Source: Robinsoniella peoriensis
GTDB lineage: Bacteria; Bacillota; Clostridia; Lachnospirales; Lachnospiraceae
Reading direction: 5' to 3' (one strand)
NCBI RefSeq assembly: GCF_042680125.1
Contig: NZ_JBHTNY010000018.1
Length of the DNA stretch: 64,000 bases
Within the stretch, counting starts at the first letter, position 1. Each line of letters starts with the position of its first letter. This document shows, piece by piece, positions 25,460-32,591 of the stretch. The notes beneath the pieces were generated by a model, which worked only from the letters and a program-made list of their open reading frames with translations, was not told the origin of the DNA and ran no database searches. The position numbers and the translations under genes are program-made.

Positions 25460-26248
25460 TTATTTAGTTTCTAATTTTATAATAAAACGATAAGGATCTG
25501 TCACTACCTCAAAAATCGGTTTCTCCCATCCTTGTTCTTTCCATGCTTCAATTATTTTACCTATTCCACTGCCAGCCCGGTCCCCGATACCAATCTTACT
25601 AAACATTTTAAAAATTGTAGGATTTCTTGGGTCACTTACGCCGCCTGAAAGCATTTCCTCTTTTGAAATTAGGAGTCTTCCCGGATTTGAGATGGAAAGA
25701 GAATCAACTTTTTTCCTAATAACAACGCCTTGCCGCCCATAGTAATCAGCGTGGATTACTGCATTAGCCAAGGATTCATTTAAGGCACTTTTAATTTTCA
25801 TTTTACTGCTTTCATTTTTGGCTTTATGAACTGCAAAGCCATTATTGTTTTGAGATAAGAGTAATTGTAGAACATTTTGATAAAAATCAAATATATTTCC
25901 ACTAAAAGTACTATCATCAGAAGTCAATCTATATGACCAGCTTTTATTTTTAGATGCTGTTTCTTCTCTATAATCCAAGAAATAGTTAGGAAATTCTTCC
26001 CGGATATATGATTCTTTTCCAAACATAAGTAAACCGGCAACTGTAGGAACATATTTTTCTCTTTTATTTGGTTTTAATGCAGATAAATTAATTAGAAAAT
26101 CTTTTGTAAGCAGTTTTAAGTAAGCAGATTCTGGAGATTTATTCTGTAAAATACAACGATATCGCTCTATAGTATCTTGAGAGAATACTGATATATCCAT
26201 TTTTTCAATTATTGCATCATCATATGGCATTTTTCTACCTTCTATCAT
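25460..26248 (-). CDS. RecG-like/AlbA-family regulator lacking the N-terminal AlbA domain
   Basis: 262 residues. The C-terminal HATPase_c_4 region of the AlbA_2/RecG-like family is intact: LNESLANAVIHADYYGRQGVV, SISNPGRLL, FSKIGIGDRAGSGIGKI. Full-length members have about 450-480 residues with an N-terminal nucleic-acid-binding AlbA_2 domain, absent here. The start ATG 26248 has its own GAGGA site, so it may be expressed as a short form. Nothing upstream (26249-26476) restores the missing domain. Confidence 0.75.
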   Translation of the reverse strand: MIEGRKMPYDDAIIEKMDISVFSQDTIERYRCILQNKSPESAYLKLLTKDFLINLSALKPNKREKYVPTVAGLLMFGKESYIREEFPNYFLDYREETASKNKSWSYRLTSDDSTFSGNIFDFYQNVLQLLLSQNNNGFAVHKAKNESSKMKIKSALNESLANAVIHADYYGRQGVVIRKKVDSLSISNPGRLLISKEEMLSGGVSDPRNPTIFKMFSKIGIGDRAGSGIGKIIEAWKEQGWEKPIFEVVTDPYRFIIKLETK

Positions 26249-26476
26249 TTTAATTTCCTCTTTTTTGAAGTTTCCTTTTTGTCATTTTACCAGATAAAAT
26301 ATAGTCTAGCATATTTAATTTAAAGGATCAATTCAAGAATGTTTCAAGAATTATTCAAAAAAGTTTCAAGATTAAGATAATAGTACGGTTAAATTGTAAC
26401 TCGTCCAGGTGTTCATCACCCAACTCTTTTAAGTGCACAGTATTCCATGGCGGGTTTCTCGCAGATGACAGATTTT

Positions 26477-27148
26477 TTATCTTGTAAATGCTCTGTTTAC
26501 CTCTTTTAAATATCGTCTGCTAATAGGAATCATATTTCCATTTTTCAAAATGAATCCATATCTGTTATATTCTTTGACATAGTTCAGGTTAACAATGTAA
26601 CTGTTGTGGCAACGTATAAAAAATGCTGGTTCCAACTGTGGATGTAACTCCGGTAAACTCGATGTTGTACTAACTGTCTCAGTTGTACTCACTACGTGGG
26701 TAATTCTCCTGACCCGCTCTAAATATTGGATATTATTAGGTATGAGTATTATCTTATGATTCTTTATTGGGACAATTAATCTTTTCTTTCGAATTTGTTT
26801 TTTTCGCTGGACCTGTTTCTCCAGTATAAATGGGAGGGAATTTTCTAATTCTTTTTGTAATCCTCTGGAACGAAAATCTACAAAATTGGTCAGAAAAACA
26901 AATGACGTTCGACAGCATATATTTTTTATTTCTTTAGCCATGCCCATACTATCAACGTCAGGGGCAGAGTCCATAAAAAGTAAATCCAAATCAAACATTT
27001 CATTTAATATAAAAAAGTAAAGGTCTTTTATATTTGAAAATTCATAGATTTTGAATATTATATTTTGTGGGGCTAAATATTTCGCTACTATCTCTTTGAC
27101 TGATTGAATCACACTTATATCATTATTACATAAACCAATCCGAAACAT
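26477..27148 (-). CDS. LytTR-family regulator with degenerate receiver
   Basis: 223 residues. The N-terminal 110 residues have a receiver-like fold (MFRIGLCNNDISVI, LLFMDSAPD) but lack the double-acid DD, and no Thr-Lys pair is clear, so phosphorylation is doubtful. The C-terminal LytTR DNA-binding domain is good: FIRCHNSYIVNLNYVKEYNRYGFILKNG then IPISRRYLKEV. It is divergent from a second LytTR regulator and has no kinase nearby. Confidence 0.8.
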   Translation of the reverse strand: MFRIGLCNNDISVIQSVKEIVAKYLAPQNIIFKIYEFSNIKDLYFFILNEMFDLDLLFMDSAPDVDSMGMAKEIKNICCRTSFVFLTNFVDFRSRGLQKELENSLPFILEKQVQRKKQIRKKRLIVPIKNHKIILIPNNIQYLERVRRITHVVSTTETVSTTSSLPELHPQLEPAFFIRCHNSYIVNLNYVKEYNRYGFILKNGNMIPISRRYLKEVNRAFTR

Positions 27149-27337
27149 ATATTTTCTTTATCCTCACTTTTTTAGTTATTTTAAACTATATAAAAGAATA
27201 GCAAATTTCTACTAAAAATGTTCCAATTGGCCTGAAATGTATGAAATTTCTGCCTGAAATGTTAAATCGTGCTGGATTATAGAAAAAACTTATGTTAAAC
27301 TAATATGAATTTTTAGATAATCATGGAGGTAAAGAAT

Positions 27338-28060
27338 TTGAAAATTGCAATTTGTGACGATGATTCATTAGAGCTTTTCCACATTTCGTCCATTTTAGAC
27401 CGATACAGGCTTGAAAAGAAAGTGCCTGTTAAATACAAGACTTTTCAAAGTGCAACAGAATTACTTGTCACGATGAAGGCGATGGAATATGAGATAATCT
27501 TTTTAGATATACTGATGCCTGGTGTCAATGGGATCCAGACCGCAACGGAAATTCGTCAGGCAAACAATGATGTGAAAATCATATTTCTTACCTCCACTCC
27601 GGAGTTTGCCTTTGAAAGTTATGCGGTTAAGGCAAATGACTATTTATTAAAGCCCGCTTCACCGGAAAAACTATTTCCCATACTGGATACCTTGTTATCA
27701 GAGGAGCAAAATCCTCAAGAGGGCATTACTCTAAAAACAAAAAAAGGTATTGTGCGTATTTTATTCTCAAACCTGGCATTTGTTGAAGTTATGAGTAAGA
27801 AGCTCTATTTTCATCTGTCAAATGGCGATATCCGGGAAGTAACCGCTTCGCTATCAGAGGTTGAGGACAAACTCTTGTGCAGATCTGATTTTATTAAAGT
27901 GCATAGATCTTACATTGTCAACTTATGGCAGATAGGCACACTTACCCCAAAAGAACTTGTTACCCACGCAGGCAGAACCATACCTGTTTCACGTCTGCTT
28001 TATGCGCAGGTACGGGAGATATATATGGAACACTTGTTTGAAGTGAAGGGGGTAGAGTAA
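27338..28060 (+). CDS. LytTR-family response regulator (AgrA-like)
   Basis: TTG 27338 follows GGAGGTAAAGAA and gives LKIAICDDDSLEL; the ATG at 27323 precedes that site. 240 residues: receiver with CDDD, phospho-Asp in IIFLDILMPG, Thr in FLTSTPEF and Lys in YLLKPAS, then LytTR (FIKVHRSYIVNLWQIGTL, IPVSRLLYAQV). Such regulators normally pair with a GHKL sensor kinase encoded downstream. Here only its tail remains (28062-28198), so the regulator is orphaned. Confidence 0.88.
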   Translation: MKIAICDDDSLELFHISSILDRYRLEKKVPVKYKTFQSATELLVTMKAMEYEIIFLDILMPGVNGIQTATEIRQANNDVKIIFLTSTPEFAFESYAVKANDYLLKPASPEKLFPILDTLLSEEQNPQEGITLKTKKGIVRILFSNLAFVEVMSKKLYFHLSNGDIREVTASLSEVEDKLLCRSDFIKVHRSYIVNLWQIGTLTPKELVTHAGRTIPVSRLLYAQVREIYMEHLFEVKGVE

Positions 28061-28061
28061 A

Positions 28062-28198
28062 ATAGCTGTGGCTGCATCACGTGAAGGTCATGGATTTGGA
28101 ATAAAGAGCATGACAATGATGCGAAAAACCCGGATGGTTATGGTTCTTTTGCTGCAAAGGACGGTGTGTTCATATTGAAAATTGTGTTAGTAAATTAA
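28062..28198 (+). pseudogene. C-terminal remnant of a GHKL sensor histidine kinase
   Basis: ASREGHGFGIKSMTMM carries the G2 box of GHKL ATPase domains. After a frame change near 28122-28132 the expected ending DGYGSFAAKDGVFILKIVL continues to TAA 28196-28198. It directly follows the LytTR regulator gene where its kinase should lie. About 400 residues of kinase are deleted. Confidence 0.65.
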
Positions 28199-28222
28199 CG
28201 CAATCGTTAAGGGGGAAGTATA

Positions 28223-28251
28223 TTGACTTTTATCAAACAATGCTATAATAT
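28223..28251 (+). promoter_or_regulatory. tetR promoter with candidate operator
   Basis: TTGACT (28223-28228) and TAATAT (28246-28251) with 17 bp between. The spacer carries ATCAAACAATG (28232-28242), which recurs at 28944-28954 after the tetR gene. This suggests TetR autoregulation and control of the downstream signalling genes (inference). Confidence 0.55.
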
Positions 28252-28293
28252 GTTTCTATAAACTTATGTTTTTTGTAATAAAGGAGGATATTA

Positions 28294-28938
28294 ATGGCGA
28301 ACGAAGAAATTCGGGAGGAAAATATAAAAAAGGTTCTAAAATGTGCCATTGAATGCTTCAAAGTTCACGGTTTGGAATTAACCACAGTTACGATGGTAGC
28401 AAAACGTGCGGGGCTTACAACCCGATCGCTGCAGAGATATTTCGGTAATAAAAATAATCTGGTGATGCAGGCTATGGCTTTACTATTGAATCAGTCTTAC
28501 ATAGAAATCAAGAATTGTTTTGAAAATGAGAGCTTTTTAACTATGACAGGGTTTGAACAAATAATAAAAATATTGAAGATAAGAGCAGATCATGTCAAAA
28601 AGCATTATGAGATTACAATTAATATTACAGAGCTGGAAGTATATTTCTCAAAAAATAATTTAAGCCTTGGTATCTTCAAAAAACATATGGGAGATGGTAC
28701 GGGATACGTAGAAGTCGCATCGGCGGCTGCAATAGAAACCGCGTTACAAGATGGATCTATAAGAAAAGACATAAATAAAGATATCGTTTTTCAAATGGTT
28801 ACAACAGCTTATAAGGGATTACTTCAAAGAGTTGCTTTTTTATATTGCGATGAGAAGTCACAGCAAATAACGAATCCTGAATTATTAATTGATTCATTTA
28901 TTACAGTTTTAACGGCATATTTAAAAAACGGATGTTAA
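28294..28938 (+). CDS. TetR family transcriptional regulator
   Basis: 214 residues. The N-terminal HTH reads IECFKVHGLELTTVTMVAKRAGLTTRSLQRYFGNKNNLV, the TetR signature. The C-terminal ligand domain is not recognisable by eye. ATG 28294 follows AAAGGAGG. It is the first gene before the c-di-GMP/phosphorelay genes on the same strand, separated from them by a terminator, and probably their local regulator. Confidence 0.88.
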   Translation: MANEEIREENIKKVLKCAIECFKVHGLELTTVTMVAKRAGLTTRSLQRYFGNKNNLVMQAMALLLNQSYIEIKNCFENESFLTMTGFEQIIKILKIRADHVKKHYEITINITELEVYFSKNNLSLGIFKKHMGDGTGYVEVASAAAIETALQDGSIRKDINKDIVFQMVTTAYKGLLQRVAFLYCDEKSQQITNPELLIDSFITVLTAYLKNGC

Positions 28939-28943
28939 TCTAA

Positions 28944-28954
28944 ATCAAACAATG
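28944..28954 (+). promoter_or_regulatory. Second copy of the candidate TetR operator
   Basis: ATCAAACAATG matches 28232-28242 exactly and is again followed by an AT-rich TTTATAAAG stretch. It lies upstream of the c-di-GMP gene. Confidence 0.4.
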
Positions 28955-28982
28955 TTTATAAAGTTTATCTTGTTATAAAGAC

Positions 28983-29016
28983 AAAACACCGGTCGTTGGT
29001 GATGCGGTGTTTTTTT
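28983..29016 (+). terminator. Terminator after tetR
   Basis: AAAACACCG / CGGTGTTTT stem with a 13-base loop and T run. It lies between the tetR stop and the c-di-GMP gene start, so it can act as an attenuator for the latter. Confidence 0.8.
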
Positions 29017-29088
29017 AAAAGCAAGCATGTCGCACACTGCGACCGATACAAAAGTTCTGCCAGCTATAGCTATGGAGGAGGCATAATT

Positions 29089-32000
29089 ATGCAAAAAAAT
29101 TATAAAAAGTGGCATAGAGAACATTCGGATTGTAATAGTGAATTTGTAGAAACTTCACAAGATCAAGGTGCAGTAATGCCTTCTATAAAAAATATTCTGG
29201 TTGTAGATGATAATAAAGTCAATCGGCAGATATTAAGTAAGATACTCAGCATGGATTATAATATAATTGAAGCGGAGAATGGAGAAGATGCATTGTTGAT
29301 ACTGCGTGAAAAATATGAGAGCATCTCTGTAATTTTGCTTGATATTGTCATGCCTGTTTTAGATGGTTATGAGGTTCTCCGTCAAATGCGTGAGGATGCT
29401 AATTTGTCACAAATACCCGTAATAGTAGCAAGTGGACAAAACAGCGAAGATGCAGAAGTAAAAGCACTTTCTCTTGGGGCTAATGACTATATTCTCAAGC
29501 CCTATAAGCCGGACATTATCAAACATCGGGTTTCCAACACTATCTATCTTCGAGAGACAGCTACATTTGTAAACACGGTACAAAACGACTCTCTTACCGG
29601 AGTATATGGAAAAGAATATTTTTACATGCAAACATATGAAATCTTGCAGAACAATCCGCAAAAAAAGTATGATCTAATATGCTTTGACGTCGAACGATTT
29701 AAATTGGTCAACGATATGTATGGGATGCAGATTGGCGATAAGTTATTAAAGCATATAGGCAGTACACTAAAGAACAGACTGAAAGGATATGGTATTTGCG
29801 GCAGAATTGGTGCAGACGAATTTGCCTGCATGGTCCCGCACCGTAATACTTACAGCAATGAACTGTTTACAGATACAATAGTCCAAATTAATGAATTTTC
29901 AGATCACATAAAGCTTAATCTGGTTTTACGTTATGGTATTTATTTTATTGAAGACTCTTTCACTCCTGTTAATATTATGTGTGATAGAGCCAGTCTTGCG
30001 AAAGAATCCATCAAAGGAAAATACGACACTTATTTTGCATATTATGATGATAAAATCAGACAAAAACTTTTGGATGAACAAATGATTGTATCAGACATGA
30101 AAACTGCTTTGACAGAAAATCAGTTCAAAGTATACTTCCAACCGAAATACGATTTGAAAACAGAAGAAATCATTGGAGCAGAAGCACTTGTACGCTGGAG
30201 TCATCCCGTAAAAGGTTTTATGTCACCCAGTGAGTTTATTCCTCTATTTGAAAAAAATGGTTTTATTACTGATTTAGATATTTACGTATGGGATCAATGC
30301 TGTCAGATATTGAAAGCCTGGAAAGATAAAGGCCAGCAGGTTACCCCGATTTCTGTTAATGTTTCCCGAGCCGATATATATAATCCTCAACTATCTCAGA
30401 TATTAATTTCTATGATTCGAAAATACAAATTAAGCCCGAAATATCTGCACCTGGAAATTACTGAAACAGCATATACAAAGAACCCGGAGCAGTTGATTGA
30501 TACTATATTAAAACTGAAAAGGTTTGGATTTATTATTGAAATGGACGACTTTGGAACAGGTTATTCATCACTCAACATGTTATCTGAGCTTCCGATAGAT
30601 ATTATAAAAATGGATATCCGTTTTATTCAAAAAGAAGAAAATAAGAATGGTGACAAAAGCGTCTTGAGTTTTATTATCAGCCTGGCAAAATGGATGGATT
30701 TACAGGTGGTGGCTGAAGGTGTAGAAACTAAGGAACAAGTTCATTTATTACAAACCCTTAACTGTGAATATGCGCAGGGGTATTATTATGCAAAACCTAT
30801 GTCAGAGAAACAGTTTGAAAAGTACCTTTTACAATCAAACATCCGAACGCCTGATACGGAATCAAAAGAATATAAGCGGTTCAGCAGAGCTTCTAAGATT
30901 AAGCAACAAATCATGCTAGTCTTAGATCGGAAATCTACAGATTATCCGGTTCTTTATAAGGATTATAGCCATCAATATTCTATGGAGCATATATACAGAA
31001 TCTCAGAAGCTATTGACATTATTCATGAGAGCAAGGAAACAATTGCTGTTGTAATGGTAAGTTTATCCGAGGATATAAAACCAGAGAAGATGTCTGAACT
31101 GTTAAATGCCAGCAAAAAGAATAATATTCCTTTAATTGTGTTGTATGACGAAGTATTGGATACTGAAAATGAAATTATGACTATGGAAATTTCAGACTAT
31201 GCAGCAAGACCATACGAAACCGCCCAATTAAAACTGCGGGTTCAAAATGCAATTGCATTTGCTAAGATGGAAAAGTTTGAGCAGGAAAAAGAAATCAATG
31301 CAGCTATTATTGAAATGCGTAAGCGTGCTGAACATGATGTCCTGACCGGTCTCTTGAATCGTGAAGAATTTGAAGTGAGAATTGATAATTTTTTCCACAA
31401 TAATGATAAACCAAACGGTATCTTTATTATCTTAGACGTAGATAATTTTAAAGCAGTGAATGATACCTTTGGCCATGTAATAGGAGACAAAGCACTTTTC
31501 ACTGTGGGTGAAAGGTTATATCAGATTTTTCAGGAAACAGAGATAATCGCTCGAATTGGCGGTGATGAATTTTCTGTATTTATCCCCTTTGCGCTTTCAC
31601 TTTCGCAGCTTCAGGAAAAAATGTTTAAGTTATGTGCACCGGTTAATCTGGGTGTGGAAAATATTACTCTTTCTTGTTCTGCCGGTGTTTGCTTCACCCC
31701 CAATTATGGTATCACTCATAAAGATCTTTATAAGAACGCAGATATGGCTTTACTTGCAGCAAAACGACAGGGAAAAAGTACATTTGAAATATATAACAAG
31801 GATATGAAGCTTCCTTCGCCATCAATGATTGAAAAAAAGACGATACGTTTGCTGGACAATGTTTCAGATGCGATGTTTGTCTGTGATGCCATAACGAGTG
31901 AGATTATCTATATTAATGAAACAGCTTGCAATGTTATCAAAAAAGATAAAGAAAGCTGTTTGAATAAGCGTTGTTATGAGCTGTTTTGGGATCAATGCCG

Positions 32001-32166
32001 CAACTGTGACCGATGTAAATATATTGACCAGCATAGTTCTGACTTTTACGAAGAATCCACATATTTAAAAGACCACATAACGCCGGTTCATATCAAAGCA
32101 AGGGTTGAAGAATGGGATGAAAGAAAAGTTAAAGTGCATTATTTACAAATCGGTTTTTATTCCTGA
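29089..32166 (+). CDS. REC-GGDEF-EAL-REC-GGDEF-PAS c-di-GMP signalling protein
   Basis: ATG 29089 follows GGAGG; the frame from 28996 starts inside the terminator. 1025 residues, no membrane segment. Order: receiver (about 35-155, phospho-Asp D85); degenerate GGDEF with GADEF at 241; EAL domain (EALVRW at 365, SVNVSR, EITETA, DDFGTGYSS, AEGVET all kept, so phosphodiesterase activity is expected); a second receiver-like region without the phospho-site (about 640-750); a canonical GGDEF (GGDEF at 824); and a C-terminal PAS domain with a cysteine cluster (CYELFWDQCRNCDRC). It may both make and break c-di-GMP. It is followed by Hpt and hybrid kinase genes, its likely phosphate source. Confidence 0.9.
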   Translation: MQKNYKKWHREHSDCNSEFVETSQDQGAVMPSIKNILVVDDNKVNRQILSKILSMDYNIIEAENGEDALLILREKYESISVILLDIVMPVLDGYEVLRQMREDANLSQIPVIVASGQNSEDAEVKALSLGANDYILKPYKPDIIKHRVSNTIYLRETATFVNTVQNDSLTGVYGKEYFYMQTYEILQNNPQKKYDLICFDVERFKLVNDMYGMQIGDKLLKHIGSTLKNRLKGYGICGRIGADEFACMVPHRNTYSNELFTDTIVQINEFSDHIKLNLVLRYGIYFIEDSFTPVNIMCDRASLAKESIKGKYDTYFAYYDDKIRQKLLDEQMIVSDMKTALTENQFKVYFQPKYDLKTEEIIGAEALVRWSHPVKGFMSPSEFIPLFEKNGFITDLDIYVWDQCCQILKAWKDKGQQVTPISVNVSRADIYNPQLSQILISMIRKYKLSPKYLHLEITETAYTKNPEQLIDTILKLKRFGFIIEMDDFGTGYSSLNMLSELPIDIIKMDIRFIQKEENKNGDKSVLSFIISLAKWMDLQVVAEGVETKEQVHLLQTLNCEYAQGYYYAKPMSEKQFEKYLLQSNIRTPDTESKEYKRFSRASKIKQQIMLVLDRKSTDYPVLYKDYSHQYSMEHIYRISEAIDIIHESKETIAVVMVSLSEDIKPEKMSELLNASKKNNIPLIVLYDEVLDTENEIMTMEISDYAARPYETAQLKLRVQNAIAFAKMEKFEQEKEINAAIIEMRKRAEHDVLTGLLNREEFEVRIDNFFHNNDKPNGIFIILDVDNFKAVNDTFGHVIGDKALFTVGERLYQIFQETEIIARIGGDEFSVFIPFALSLSQLQEKMFKLCAPVNLGVENITLSCSAGVCFTPNYGITHKDLYKNADMALLAAKRQGKSTFEIYNKDMKLPSPSMIEKKTIRLLDNVSDAMFVCDAITSEIIYINETACNVIKKDKESCLNKRCYELFWDQCRNCDRCKYIDQHSSDFYEESTYLKDHITPVHIKARVEEWDERKVKVHYLQIGFYS

Positions 32167-32236
32167 GAAGACATTACATGCTGTTTCCACTTGATAAGAT
32201 ATCGATTAGTAGGATACCAAGCAAAGGAGAATGATT

Positions 32237-32584
32237 ATGATTGATTCAATAAAAAAACTTACTGACTATGGCGTTAATATATCCGAGGTAATGGAACGGT
32301 TTGTAAATGATGATGAGCTTTACCTTGATTGTCTCCGCTGTTTTATGGATGACCCCTCATTTACAGTGCTGGGAAATGCACTGCATAACAAGGAATATGC
32401 TGTAGCGTTTGACCATGCACATACCATTAAAGGTGTTGCTGGAAATTTGGGGTTGACGCCACTCTTTAATGAAATCTGCAGCATCGTAGAGCTGCTGAGA
32501 AATCAAAACTACTGTAATACGGAATGTCAATATTTTAAAGTGTTAAATGAAAGAGAAAAGCTGAGGCGTATTTTAGGTGATTAG
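32237..32584 (+). CDS. Stand-alone Hpt phosphotransfer protein
   Basis: ATG 32237 is at proper distance from AAAGGAG; ATG 32231 is too close. 115 residues. FDHAHTIKGVAGNLGL is the Hpt motif with the phospho-accepting His. The surrounding four-helix pattern (SCIVELLRNQ region) fits. It should carry phosphate from the receiver of the downstream hybrid kinase to the receiver of the c-di-GMP protein upstream. Its end overlaps the region of the kinase start. Confidence 0.92.
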   Translation: MIDSIKKLTDYGVNISEVMERFVNDDELYLDCLRCFMDDPSFTVLGNALHNKEYAVAFDHAHTIKGVAGNLGLTPLFNEICSIVELLRNQNYCNTECQYFKVLNEREKLRRILGD

Positions 32585-32591
32585 GAGGATA

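Noticed and set aside
28996..29088. Extended start of the c-di-GMP protein
   Set aside because: This start would lie inside the tetR terminator; ATG 29089 has GGAGG at correct spacing.
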